Shown here: piece after piece, positions 56,524 through 64,000 of the stretch
How the letters are laid out: each line of letters begins with the position of its first letter
Position numbering within the stretch: the stretch's first letter is position 1
Source of the DNA: Actinopolyspora lacussalsi subsp. righensis
Lineage (GTDB): Bacteria > Actinomycetota > Actinomycetes > Mycobacteriales > Pseudonocardiaceae
DNA: 64,000 nt
Assembly: GCF_900116555.1 (NCBI RefSeq)
Contig: NZ_FPAT01000012.1
Location: 107,169 to 171,168 of the forward strand
Reading direction: 5' to 3'
Notes under the pieces: generated by a model
Databases searched by the model: none
Told to the model about the DNA's origin: nothing
What the model saw: only the letters and a program-made list of their open reading frames with translations
Translations under genes and position numbers: made by a program

Positions 56524-56826
56524 ATGCGTTCGTTCACGCGGGCAGTAGTTGTCGGTGCCATGGCCCTGCCGCTGGCCATCGGCGGTGCGGGTGTCGCTTC
56601 GGCCGACGACATGAAGCCGGAGCACAACCACAACCACAGCCACAAGGACGAGCACAAGGAGAAGGAGAAGGACAAGAGCAAGAAGAAGGACAAGGCCGAC
56701 ACGTGCTTGTACAAGTCCTGCAAGATCGACGTTGACCAGAAGAAGAAGCTCTGGCTCTGGGGCTGGAACTGGAAGAAGCAGGACATCGAGGTCGAGAAGA
56801 GCAACATCAACGTCGGCATCCAGTGA
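56524..56826 (+). CDS. Secreted His/Lys-rich small protein
   Basis: This 100-residue protein has a Sec signal peptide (RAVVVGAMALPLAIGGAGVA, cut after ASA). The mature 70 residues begin with a HNHNHSHKDEH tract, then alternating Lys/Glu/Asp (KEKEKDKSKKKDK), a Cys pair (CLYKSC) and a Trp-rich WLWGWNW segment. The His tract could bind metal ions; the Lys/Trp part looks like a cationic cell-surface interaction motif. I do not recognise the family. ATG 56524, with GAAAGGAAAGG upstream. It is followed by a hairpin. Confidence 0.75.
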   Translation: MRSFTRAVVVGAMALPLAIGGAGVASADDMKPEHNHNHSHKDEHKEKEKDKSKKKDKADTCLYKSCKIDVDQKKKLWLWGWNWKKQDIEVEKSNINVGIQ

Positions 56827-56843
56827 GCTGACCGGTATTCGTT

Positions 56844-56870
56844 GTCGGGCTCCGTTCCCGGGGGCCCGAC
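56844..56870 (+). terminator. Hairpin after the His/Lys-rich gene
   Basis: GTCGGGC at 56844-56850 pairs with GCCCGAC at 56864-56870, and inner C/G bases can extend the stem. It starts 17 bp after the stop codon. Confidence 0.6.
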
Positions 56871-57397
56871 ACACGAAATCCGACCCGAAAGATCATTCCG
56901 AAATTTCACCGAATTCATGAGATCGCGCTGGTTTCGTCTTACGGATTCGACCCCGAAGAACAAGCGGCCGAGCAATTCTCCCCGGAGATCATCCGACGGA
57001 AACGAGCCGGTTGATCGCCTCCGGCGCACCGGTGCGAGCATCACGAAACGCCCGGAACGTTCCGGGCTTCGTTCTCACCGAGGCTGCGTGACGCGTCTAC
57101 GGTGCGTCCAGTAGGAACGGACCTTGCGCAACACCAGCACCGCGATCACGAGCGAAACCAACTCTCCCCCACGCCGAGACTGTTCCCACCAGGCCGCGCC
57201 GGAACGAAGGACGCGACCGACGACAGGACGGTACAGCCACCGTTTCGCACCGCATCCGTCGGGTGTGGACCGAACGGCACGACGAAACGACGCGCCGGGA
57301 CGAACTTCACGCTTCCCTCACACGATCGAATGAGTACTACTCCACGAGTTCGAACGAATTCATATGATCACCATTCGGATTCGTGAGAGGAGAGGTC
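56871..57397. other. 527-bp gap with one strong palindrome
   Basis: No gene is seen. GCCCGGAACGTTCCGGGC at 57050-57067 is a perfect 18-bp palindrome flanked by A and T residues (CGAAAC...TTCG), a likely factor-independent terminator-type structure. A GAGAGGAGAGG ribosome binding site for the next gene is at 57384-57394. Confidence 0.5.
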
Positions 57398-58987
57398 ATG
57401 CGTGGTTCGTTGGGGCGCCGGGAACTGCTCAAGGGCACGGCGGCCACCGCCGCGCTGGGGATGACCGCGGGCGTGGCGGGCTCGGCCACCGCCGCGCCGG
57501 TGGAGGAGCACCGCCGGGCTGTGGTGATCGGCTCCGGTTTCGGCGGCTCGATCACCGCCTCGCGACTGGCCCGTGCCGGGGTGCCGGTGCTGGTGCTGGA
57601 ACGCGGCATCCGGTGGCCCACCGGGCCGAACGCGGAAACGTTCCCGCACATGTTCAGCCCCGACCGCCGCGCCTCCTGGTTGACTCCGGGGCCGGTGCTG
57701 ACCGGATCACCACCGAGCGTTTGGCGGCCCTACACCGGGGTGCTGGAACGAGTGCGCGGTGTCGGCATGGACATCCTGTGCGGTTCCGGGGTGGGCGGTG
57801 GCTCACTGGTGTATCACGGGATGACGATCCAGCCGAGCGCCGAGCACTTCACGCGCTCGATGCCCGCGGGGCTGGACTACGAACGGTTCGACCGGGACTA
57901 CTACCGCCGGGTCGAGTCGGTGCTGCGGCCCGACGGCATTCCCGACGACCTGCTGCACGCCCCGGAGTACCGGGCGGTCAAGCAATTCCACGACCACGTC
58001 GCGCGGGCGGGCATGGCGCCCTACCGGGTTCCACTGCCGATCGACTGGGACTTCGCCCGCCGCGAGCTGCGCGGGGAGATGAAACCCTCCTACACCACCG
58101 GAGACGTGCTCTACGGCGTCAACAACGGTGGCAAGCGAACCGTGGATGTCACCTATCTCGCCGAGGCGGAAGCGACCGGGCGCGTGGAGGTGGCCACGCT
58201 GCACCTGGTTCGCGACATCGCGCGCGACTCCTCCGGGCGCTGGGTGGTGCGGGTCGATCACATCACCACCGACGGCACGGTGCGGGAACGCAAGCGGATC
58301 GTCACCGACGCGCTGTTCCTCGGTGCCGGATCGGCGGGTACGACACGACTGCTCGTGAAGGCGAGGGAGAAGGAGCTGATCCCGGACCTGCCCGAGGCGG
58401 TCGGCTCGAACTGGGGCAACAACGGGGACCGGATCTTCTCCTGGACCCCGCTGGGTGACAGTCCCGGTGCCCTGCAAGGCGGCCCGGCCTGCATGGGCGT
58501 GCGGGACTGGGACAACCCGGACGGTCCGGTCACCGTCGTGCACGGGCCGGTGCCGTTCCCGGTGGACCTGGGCACCACCAGCGTCATCGGTTTCGGGATC
58601 GTGCGGCCGCGCGGCGAGTTCCGCTACGACCCGTATCGCGACGACGCCGTGCTGCACTGGAGCCGGTCGTACGACGCGGAGCTCACCGGTCGGATCCGCG
58701 AGCGGATCCGAAGCATCGTCGGCGGGAGCCTGGCGGATTACCTGACGAACATCACGCTGGACACCAGCGCCTTCGACACCACCACGTTCCACCCGCTCGG
58801 GGGCGCCACCATCGGTGAGGTGTGCGACACCCACGGCCGGGTGCTCGGGCAGCGCGGGCTCTACGTCACCGACGGTGCGCTCATCCCCGGCTCCACGGGT
58901 GCCTGCAACCCGTCCATGACCATCGCGGCACTCGCGGAACGCAACATGGACGAGATCGTGGCCCGGGAGGTGGGCAAGGTCTTCTGA
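57398..58987 (+). CDS. Tat-exported GMC oxidoreductase, cholesterol oxidase-like
   Basis: This is a 529-residue FAD enzyme. The signal peptide has a twin-arginine motif (GRRELLKGTAATAALG), so it is probably folded before export. The FAD loop VVIGSGFGGS is at residues 42-51. GVGGGSLVYHGMTIQP is the second FAD region. The active-site His465 is in FHPLGG and Asn504 in ACNPSMT, matching His447 and Asn485 of cholesterol oxidase. Sterol oxidation is likely but the substrate is not proven. ATG 57398 follows GAGAGGAGAGG. Confidence 0.9.
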   Translation: MRGSLGRRELLKGTAATAALGMTAGVAGSATAAPVEEHRRAVVIGSGFGGSITASRLARAGVPVLVLERGIRWPTGPNAETFPHMFSPDRRASWLTPGPVLTGSPPSVWRPYTGVLERVRGVGMDILCGSGVGGGSLVYHGMTIQPSAEHFTRSMPAGLDYERFDRDYYRRVESVLRPDGIPDDLLHAPEYRAVKQFHDHVARAGMAPYRVPLPIDWDFARRELRGEMKPSYTTGDVLYGVNNGGKRTVDVTYLAEAEATGRVEVATLHLVRDIARDSSGRWVVRVDHITTDGTVRERKRIVTDALFLGAGSAGTTRLLVKAREKELIPDLPEAVGSNWGNNGDRIFSWTPLGDSPGALQGGPACMGVRDWDNPDGPVTVVHGPVPFPVDLGTTSVIGFGIVRPRGEFRYDPYRDDAVLHWSRSYDAELTGRIRERIRSIVGGSLADYLTNITLDTSAFDTTTFHPLGGATIGEVCDTHGRVLGQRGLYVTDGALIPGSTGACNPSMTIAALAERNMDEIVAREVGKVF

Positions 58988-59052
58988 GCCGCTCCCGGCT
59001 CGCCGAACCACCGTCCCGGCCCTCGCGCCCGCCCGTCGGAGCACCGCGGTCC

Positions 59053-59076
59053 CGGCGATTTCTCGGGAAATCGCCG
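59053..59076. repeat. Palindrome CGGCGATTTC...GAAATCGCCG
   Basis: A perfect 10-bp stem encloses TCGG. It is a variant of the dispersed GATTTC palindrome and lies between the convergent GMC and DUF1540 genes, where it could terminate both. Confidence 0.65.
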
Positions 59077-59108
59077 CCCCGCCGGGTCCGCCCCCCCGAC
59101 ACCCCGTC

Positions 59109-59124
59109 GATTTCGCGAGAAATC
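59109..59124. repeat. Palindrome GATTTCGCGAGAAATC
   Basis: This is a perfect 16-bp palindrome touching the 3' end of the DUF1540 gene, 32 bp from the variant at 59053. The central CGCG is shared with the copy at 3290-3310. Confidence 0.65.
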
Positions 59125-59408
59125 TACGCGGGTGCGTAGGTCAGGCAGTCGACGATGTTCTCCTGGTAGCCGACCGTGATGCCGGGGGCCTGGCATTCGA
59201 GGTTGACGTTGTGCCCGCAGTCGGACATCTTGCAGGCCCCGACGTGGCCGACCGCCCCGGGATCGCCCGCGGGGGAAGTGGCGGTGGTGAAGGTGTCGCA
59301 CCGTGGGTTGGCCGGCTCTCCCACGGTGATCGCGAGGGCGTGGCAGGCTTGGTGCTGGTTGTAAGCGCAGTCCGTGGCGTCGCACTCGTTCACGACGGGC
59401 ATTTCCAT
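59124..59408 (-). CDS. Tandem DUF1540 protein
   Basis: This is a 94-residue protein with two Cys-rich units: NECDATDCAYNQHQACHALA with ITVG, and ACKMSDCGHNVNLECQAPG with ITVG. Each has three Cys and a His/Asn and looks able to bind one metal ion. DUF1540 proteins have unknown function. The ATG at 59408 has GGAGGT upstream. The gene is convergent with the GMC oxidase. Confidence 0.85.
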   Translation of the reverse strand: MEMPVVNECDATDCAYNQHQACHALAITVGEPANPRCDTFTTATSPAGDPGAVGHVGACKMSDCGHNVNLECQAPGITVGYQENIVDCLTYAPA

Positions 59409-59613
59409 GATGTCCACCTCCGTCTCGGAGAGCTTTCCGGACTGCACGGTCCCACCGGAGCGACCGCTCTACCAGTCGAAATGCCGAGCGCTTCACCCGA
59501 TGGTGGCGCAGCGATGCGGTTGTTCGGAGGCGCGCGACCGCACTTCCCGTGCGAGTGCCGAAACGCTGAACTCAGCCAATCCTGAAGCTTCGCGGCACGA
59601 GGCGCACCCGCTG

Positions 59614-60813
59614 TCAGAGTCGTATTCCGACCCAGCGGGCGAATCCAGCGAGGGTGTCGGTGGCACGTCGGTCGGTTTCGGCGAGTGTCCGGACGGTTTC
59701 TCGCACGGTCGGGTGACGCCGGGTGTGGTGCGGTGAGATGTGTCGAGCCGCGTTGAGTTCCACCATGACTTTCTCGCGGTCGCCGTGCAACAACCACGCA
59801 CGGGCCATGTCGATGTGGTGGTGTCCCACCCGTTCGGGGCGGTTCCGGTCGACGATGTGGACCTGTTCAGCCCTGGTCAACGCTCCGGTTCCGTCGTAGT
59901 TCTCGACGGGAATCGCACACCAGTGGACGTCGATGTTCAGGGCGCTGGAATCGGTGTTGTAGTACGGCGATACGGGCGGATCGTAGCGCTGCCGCGCTGC
60001 CCGAGCCTCGGAGATGTGGGTATCGGCTCGTTCGGTGTCACCAGCCCGGGCTGCCAGCACAGCCGCTCGCAGGTGCAGTTGAATGGCCACCGACTCCCGC
60101 TGGGGAACCCGACTCTCGCGCACGGATTCGTGTCCTCGCTCGATCACCCGTAGCCCGCGAGCGAACTGACCGTGCCGCAGAAAATGGGTGGACCGGTGAT
60201 AGGCCGACAGGGCGACACGCAACGGATCACCCGTCCGAGGGGCGAGCGCGACGTGGCGCTCCGAAGCCATCGCGCCGATACCGGGTTGGTGGAAACGCCC
60301 CCCGAGGGTCGCGACCAGCCGATAGGCGTCGTGCAACATGCTCCGGGCATGTTCTCCGGCGGAGGTATCCGCCGGGTCGAAGGCAGTGCGGGCGTAGAGC
60401 TGGTTCAGCAGTTCGGGCATACGACGGCACAACTCGTGGTAGCGGAACGAATGCCGCAGCTTCTCGGCCGCATTCAACTGCCGCTGAAGTTCGGGTGCGC
60501 TGTGAAGCGGATTCACGAGTTCGGGGTCGTCGTAGGCGTGCAGCGCGGCTCGGAGTTCTTCGACACCGGCCCGTTCGACGTGCTGTTCGGTGATCTGTTC
60601 CTCGGGATCGGTTCCGTAGAGCACGGAGGCATCGACCCCGAGAGCACGCGCACAGCACGACACCAGCGACGGACTCGCCGGAGTGCGCCCCTGCTCCACC
60701 TTCTTGATCAGGCTGGTCGACACGAAAGCACGAGCGGCGAGCTGATGCTGGCTCCACCCGGCCAGCTTGCGGAAGCGGGCGATCCGTTCCGCCGCTCCGT
60801 TGTCCGCACTCAT
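59614..60813 (-). CDS. XRE-family regulator with TPR-like domain
   Basis: This is a 399-residue regulator. The HTH occupies about residues 5-65 (LAGWSQHQLAARAFVSTSLI and EQGRTPASPSLVSCCARALG). The remaining 330 residues are helical, with TPR-like periodicity. ATG 60813 lies 76 bp from the divergent cassette gene at 60890, so the two share a promoter region. The ligand and targets are unknown. A similar-sized XRE/TPR regulator lies at 62050-63264. Confidence 0.85.
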   Translation of the reverse strand: MSADNGAAERIARFRKLAGWSQHQLAARAFVSTSLIKKVEQGRTPASPSLVSCCARALGVDASVLYGTDPEEQITEQHVERAGVEELRAALHAYDDPELVNPLHSAPELQRQLNAAEKLRHSFRYHELCRRMPELLNQLYARTAFDPADTSAGEHARSMLHDAYRLVATLGGRFHQPGIGAMASERHVALAPRTGDPLRVALSAYHRSTHFLRHGQFARGLRVIERGHESVRESRVPQRESVAIQLHLRAAVLAARAGDTERADTHISEARAARQRYDPPVSPYYNTDSSALNIDVHWCAIPVENYDGTGALTRAEQVHIVDRNRPERVGHHHIDMARAWLLHGDREKVMVELNAARHISPHHTRRHPTVRETVRTLAETDRRATDTLAGFARWVGIRL

Positions 60814-60889
60814 GACCGTATTGTCCCGCAATTGTCCCTCCACGTCTGCAAATACTCATAGTTTTGATTCGACTACCGGAGGTGACGCC

Positions 60890-61096
60890 ATGCGGGAACC
60901 CGTGTTGGTTCGGTGCAACACCGTCGAGCACGACGGCACCGAATCACTACAGCTGTCGGTCGAGGGTGGTCGGCTGACGAGCATCACTCCCACTGTCTAC
61001 AACCGCACCCGGTGGAGTGCCGAGCAGGCGCGCACCCTGCGGGACACGGTGACCAGGTTGCTGTGCCAATTGCCGGGCGGGGGTGGTGTCCGGTGA
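60890..61096 (+). CDS. Small cassette protein A1 (hypothetical)
   Basis: This is a 68-residue protein with VLVRCNTVEHDGTESLQLSV and TVYNRTRWSAEQARTLRDTV, ending in a Gly-rich tail. ATG 60890 has CCGGAGGTG upstream. Its stop overlaps the start of the next gene (GTGA). A near-identical gene occurs at 63319-63537. Function unknown; such genes travel with XRE/TPR regulators in Pseudonocardiales. Confidence 0.8.
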   Translation: MREPVLVRCNTVEHDGTESLQLSVEGGRLTSITPTVYNRTRWSAEQARTLRDTVTRLLCQLPGGGGVR

Positions 61097-61320
61097 GTCA
61101 GCCCCATACGCAGCTGGCCGTACTGCTACGCCGCTGCCAATGGATGCTCGACGAAGCCGCCCACCGACTCGGCGGCAACCAACTCCCTGCCACCGATCGA
61201 CGGACACTGGCCGACGCACTGGACGAACTCGCCGCCGCGCTGCGCGAGTACCGCGACGAACCCGCCGAGGCAGGTGCCGACGAGGACGGGCCACACACGG
61301 CCGGGGACGGCCCTGCGTGA
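61093..61320 (+). CDS. Small cassette protein A2 (hypothetical)
   Basis: This is a 75-residue helical acidic protein: PHTQLAVLLRRCQWMLDEAA, then DALDELAAALREYRDEPAEA. GTG 61093 overlaps the upstream stop. A closely related copy lies at 63534-63761 (PHTQLAVLLRRCQWMLDEAA is the same). Amphipathic helices suggest a partner role for protein A1. Function unknown. Confidence 0.8.
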   Translation: MSQPHTQLAVLLRRCQWMLDEAAHRLGGNQLPATDRRTLADALDELAAALREYRDEPAEAGADEDGPHTAGDGPA

Positions 61321-61439
61321 TGCCCACCGGACGCGTTGACTCCACCACCGGCCAATGCCTTAATCAGACACCGGAGATCCGCCCCACGAACGACGACAGC
61401 TCCCCGCCTCGGTGCGACGATGGCGCATTGTGGGCGCCG

Positions 61440-61520
61440 GTGGCGCCTACTAAGATCCACGCCACCAGTACTTAAGGTCACAATCGAATAACGCGACCGC
61501 GGAACCGCAGGGCAAAAAGG
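61440..61520 (+). promoter_or_regulatory. Probable CRISPR leader
   Basis: An AT-richer stretch (TACTTAAGGTCACAATCGAA, then GGCAAAAAGG) precedes the first repeat. The opposite end of the array carries a degenerate repeat, so this side is the leader side. Promoter elements cannot be pinpointed. Confidence 0.5.
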
Positions 61521-61853
61521 GTAGGCCCCGCACACGCGGGGATAGACCGGAACAGCAGTCCGACGTCAGCGTGGTCATGAAGTAGGCCCCGCACACGCGG
61601 GGATAGACCCAGCGTCCAGGCATAGGCCACCGTCGGATCGGCGTAGGCCCCGCACACGCGGGGATAGACCTATGGCGCATCTCGGCGTGTATGCGGATGA
61701 AGGGTAGGCCCCGCACACGCGGGGATAGACCGGAACAGCAGTCCGACGTCAGCGTGGTCATGAAGTAGGCCCCGCACACGCGGGGATAGACCGTATATGT
61801 CCCTCGTGCTGTGTCGCTGGATCGTGTAGGACCCGCGCACGCGGGGTTTTTCA
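61521..61853 (+). CRISPR. Orphan type I-E-like CRISPR array, six repeats, five spacers
   Basis: Repeats of 28 nt start at 61521, 61582, 61643, 61704, 61765 and 61826. They begin GTAGGCCCCGCACACGCGGG and end with ATAGACC; the last repeat is degenerate. All five spacers are 33 nt (61549, 61610, 61671, 61732, 61793). Spacer 1 (61549-61581) and spacer 4 (61732-61764) are identical. The repeat has the CCCCGC...GCGGGG stem of type I-E arrays. No cas gene is present in the window. Confidence 0.95.
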
Positions 61854-62049
61854 TCGATCTGTTGCGGCCTGCGGCTCGCTCGCCACGAACGGCCGCCAGG
61901 GCAGGTCGTTGGCGAGTAGCTCCCGAAGTCTCGTCACCTGATCGCGTTCCCGCTATCCTCGGTGCGTACCTCTTCGCGGAGGTTTTTCCCCCGGTCGACG
62001 GTCCGGGGGTCCACGAAGAGGTCGGTTTCCACGAAAAGGGTGGTTCAGC

Positions 62050-63264
62050 GTGGGTGCTGATGTGGGCTACCGGATCAAGGGGGCTCGTCAACGAGCCGGC
62101 ATGTCAAGGCCGGTACTAGCTGGTCTCGTGGGGCGCTCGGCCGAGTGGTTGAAAGCGGTCGAAACCGGACGGTTGCAGGTTCCCAGGCTGCCGATGCTGG
62201 TCAAGCTCGCGCGGGCGCTGGGTGTCTCTGATCTGGCGGAATTGACCGGAAACGGTGAAGCGATCCCGGTGCATACTTTCGCCGGTGGGGTTGAGCACCC
62301 CTCCTTGAGTGGGGTACAAGTCGCACTAACCGAGTACCGGATCGGTGGACAACACAGGCAGACCAGTGTGACGCATCTGGCTGAGCGGCTGCGGGCAGCT
62401 TGGCAGCTTCGGCATTCCTCTTCGGATCACCGTAGTCAGGTGGGCGCGCTACTCCCGGCCCTCATTCGTGACGCGCAAAGCGCTGTACGCACGTACTCAG
62501 GAGAGCAGTCGCGAGAGGCTCGCCGCGTGCTGGCCGGAGTGTATCGGCTGGCACAGTTCTACACCGCATACCAACCTGCTCCGGAGTTGGTGTGGTTGGT
62601 AGCTGACCGCTCGATGAGCGAAGCACAAAACGCAGATGATCCCTACGCGATCGCATCGGGTGCTTGGGGCCTGGTACAGACACTTCGCGAATCCGGCCGT
62701 TGGGACGAAGCGTTGCAGGTGGCCGAGGACGGGCGTGGACAACTCGTGCCGCACTTGTCCAAAGAAAGCACCTCGGACTGGCACGGCTTGTACGGCGCAT
62801 TGTTCGCTGAATCCGCACTTACCTACGCACGAGCAGGCAAACATGGACACGCCTGGCGAGAGTGGGAACGTGCACACAGCATCGCCCGGAAGCTCGGTCC
62901 TGAGTATCGACACACGCAGTCTTCGTTCAGTCTACCCGTCATGAGCGCGCACGCTGTCAGCATCGCGGTGGACCTGCAGCGCCCCGGCGAAGCACTCCAA
63001 GCGAATACGATCGCTCCGGAAACGATCACTTCAGTACCGCGTCGTTCACGTCATCTGATCGAAGTCGCCCGAGCACATCATAAACGCGGTGATCGTGCCG
63101 CCACACTGGCGATGTTGCGGCATGCCGAACGAACAGCACCCGAAACAGCCGCCTATAACGGATTCGCCCGCGAAATCGCGGGAAGACTGGCAGACGCTCC
63201 ACCCGATGACCAACGAAGTGAAGCACGCGCTCTCGCTGACCGATTGGGACTACTCACCCAATAG
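62050..63264 (+). CDS. XRE/TPR-type regulator next to the CRISPR array
   Basis: This is a 404-residue regulator. The HTH is near the N terminus (YRIKGARQRAGMSRPVLAGL and SAEWLKAVETGRLQVPRL). The rest is helical, with an SLPVMSAHAVSIAVDLQRPG segment and TPR-like repeats. GTG 62050 has AAAAGGG upstream. Base composition is less GC-rich than the rest of the window, a sign of recent transfer. It precedes cassette copy B. Confidence 0.85.
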   Translation: MGADVGYRIKGARQRAGMSRPVLAGLVGRSAEWLKAVETGRLQVPRLPMLVKLARALGVSDLAELTGNGEAIPVHTFAGGVEHPSLSGVQVALTEYRIGGQHRQTSVTHLAERLRAAWQLRHSSSDHRSQVGALLPALIRDAQSAVRTYSGEQSREARRVLAGVYRLAQFYTAYQPAPELVWLVADRSMSEAQNADDPYAIASGAWGLVQTLRESGRWDEALQVAEDGRGQLVPHLSKESTSDWHGLYGALFAESALTYARAGKHGHAWREWERAHSIARKLGPEYRHTQSSFSLPVMSAHAVSIAVDLQRPGEALQANTIAPETITSVPRRSRHLIEVARAHHKRGDRAATLAMLRHAERTAPETAAYNGFAREIAGRLADAPPDDQRSEARALADRLGLLTQ

Positions 63265-63318
63265 GTGACCGGTACGGTTTGTACCCTTCGTCGCACCGCG
63301 ATTTCCGATGCTTTACGC

Positions 63319-63537
63319 ATGGTAAATGGATCAACGGAATCCGTGTTGGTGCGGTGTAACACTGTCGAGCACGACGGCACCGAATCGCTGCGATTGTCGG
63401 TCGAGGGTGGTCGGCTGACGATCATCACTCCCACTGTCTACAACCGCACTCGGTGGAGTGCGGAGCAGGCCCGCACCCTGCGGGACACCCTCACGAAGCT
63501 GTTGGGCCGGCTGCCGGGCGGGGGTGGTTCCCGGTGA
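63319..63537 (+). CDS. Small cassette protein B1 (hypothetical, second copy)
   Basis: This 72-residue protein is nearly identical to the product at 60890-61096 over VLVRCNTVEHDGTESLRLSV to TVYNRTRWSAEQARTLRDTL. The start is less sure: ATG 63319 has no good ribosome binding site, so the 5' end may be altered by the duplication. Its stop overlaps the next start (GTGA). Confidence 0.75.
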   Translation: MVNGSTESVLVRCNTVEHDGTESLRLSVEGGRLTIITPTVYNRTRWSAEQARTLRDTLTKLLGRLPGGGGSR

Positions 63538-63761
63538 GCCGGCCCCATACGCAGCTGGCCGTATTGCTGCGCCGCTGTCAGTGGATGTTGGACGAGGCGG
63601 CCTACAAGCTCGGTGGTAAGCGGCTTCCGGCCGCTGATCGGCACGACCTGGCCGACGCGCTGGACGAACTCTCGGCCGCGCTGCGCGAGTACCGCGACGC
63701 TCCCACCGAGGCGGAGACGGACGAGGACGGGCCGCCCACGATCGTGGACCCCGACTCGTGA
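63534..63761 (+). CDS. Small cassette protein B2 (hypothetical, second copy)
   Basis: This 75-residue protein is a close homologue of that at 61093-61320 (DEAAYKLGGKRLPAADRHDL against DEAAHRLGGNQLPATDRRTL). It is helical and acidic, and starts with GTG 63534 overlapping the B1 stop. It forms a two-gene cassette with B1. Confidence 0.8.
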   Translation: MSRPHTQLAVLLRRCQWMLDEAAYKLGGKRLPAADRHDLADALDELSAALREYRDAPTEAETDEDGPPTIVDPDS

Positions 63762-63916
63762 CCGCCCGGAAGAACCGGCCCTACCTCGGCCGACACGGGT
63801 TCCGCCCCTGCCGACTACCGGGACACGTGCCCGTGTTGTCCGGCGATCTCGCGGTACCGGGGCCGCACTCGGTGCGGACCCCTGGCGGTTACCGCCATGA
63901 CGGAGGTACCTGCTCG

Positions 63917-64000
63917 GTGAGCAACGACGGAGCGACACCCCGCGGGTGGTTCCGCGACCAGACCACTCTTGCTCGCATTCTCGCCGGTCTCCGCGCCCTG
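63917..64000 (+). CDS. Start of an unidentified gene (partial)
   Basis: From GTG 63917 an open frame runs to the window end: MSNDGATPRGWFRDQTTLAR and on. GGAGG lies ten bases upstream. Only 28 residues are visible, so no family can be named. A seven-codon frame (ATG 63897) ends across its start codon. Confidence 0.5.
   Translation, partial: MSNDGATPRGWFRDQTTLARILAGLRAL

Noticed and set aside
61450..62091. A leftward open frame of 213 codons with repeated YPRVCGAY/SPRVRGLPF motifs
   Set aside because: It is the reverse translation of the CRISPR repeats, a well-known artefact, and not a gene.
59500..64000. cas genes next to the CRISPR array
   Set aside because: The genes on both sides encode XRE regulators and small hypothetical proteins; none shows Cas3, Cascade, Cas1 or Cas2 motifs.

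Overview
The window is about 64 kb of high-GC actinobacterial chromosome. Frequent GTG and TTG starts, strong GGAGG ribosome binding sites, acidic proteins, an iniBAC-type dynamin locus, DUF397/XRE pairs, DUF3558 lipoproteins and the dnaX-ffs-tRNA-Ser and tadA-tyrA neighbourhoods all suggest a member of the Pseudonocardiales. An Actinopolyspora- or Saccharopolyspora-like host is my guess, not a proof. Most of the sequence is ordinary core chromosome, with short accessory patches.

Layout. 0-9 kb: end of a DUF1697 gene, a conserved actinobacterial protein, a nucleoside hydrolase and an old-yellow-enzyme reductase. An ABC exporter operon (3.4-6.2 kb) follows, bracketed by a direct repeat carrying the 3' end of a DUF1059 gene. 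Then come DUF1059, Dps, an FMN reductase and an HSL-type esterase. 9.6-18.6 kb: an isoniazid-inducible (ini) locus with a LuxR/AAA regulator, a membrane-anchored Hsp70-like protein, a repeat-rich IniB and two dynamin-like GTPases IniA and IniC. 18.6-25.2 kb: a GT87 mannosyltransferase-like protein, a furA-katA operon, a DUF3558 lipoprotein pair, and an XRE/DUF397 pair with a striking 32-bp operator-like palindrome. 25.6-29.6 kb: gluconate uptake and phosphorylation (gntP, gntK) and a Uma2-family nuclease gene bracketed by palindromic repeats. 29.7-38.9 kb: asd-ask for the aspartate pathway, a PIG-V-like membrane protein, a nitroreductase, a LysR regulator, two paralogous small membrane proteins, and leuA with a leucine leader peptide and hairpin.

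39-54 kb: a complete dipeptide/oligopeptide ABC importer (dppABCDF order), a uridine-kinase-like NTPase, then recR, ybaB, dnaX, the SRP RNA and tRNA-Ser(GGA). Two secreted proteins follow (a crystallin-like and a possible aerolysin-like protein), then tRNA-Ser(CGA), CsbD, tadA and its partner gene. 54-64 kb: tyrA, a thiolase that lacks its second catalytic cysteine, a secreted His/Lys-rich small protein, a Tat-exported GMC oxidoreductase, a tandem DUF1540 protein, and an accessory end. That end holds two XRE regulators, two copies of a two-gene cassette, and an orphan type I-E-like CRISPR array with a duplicated spacer.

The least explained structure is a family of dispersed intergenic repeats (around 9.1-9.6, 25.2-25.6, 33.7-34.0 and 39.4-39.6 kb). 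It combines a palindrome GATTTCTCGCGAAATC, a conserved block of about 150 bp and an end sequence. In the best copy the end sequence recurs as a 43-bp inverted repeat about 335 bp away. The copies lie at the 3' ends of genes and one supplies the stop codon of dppF.
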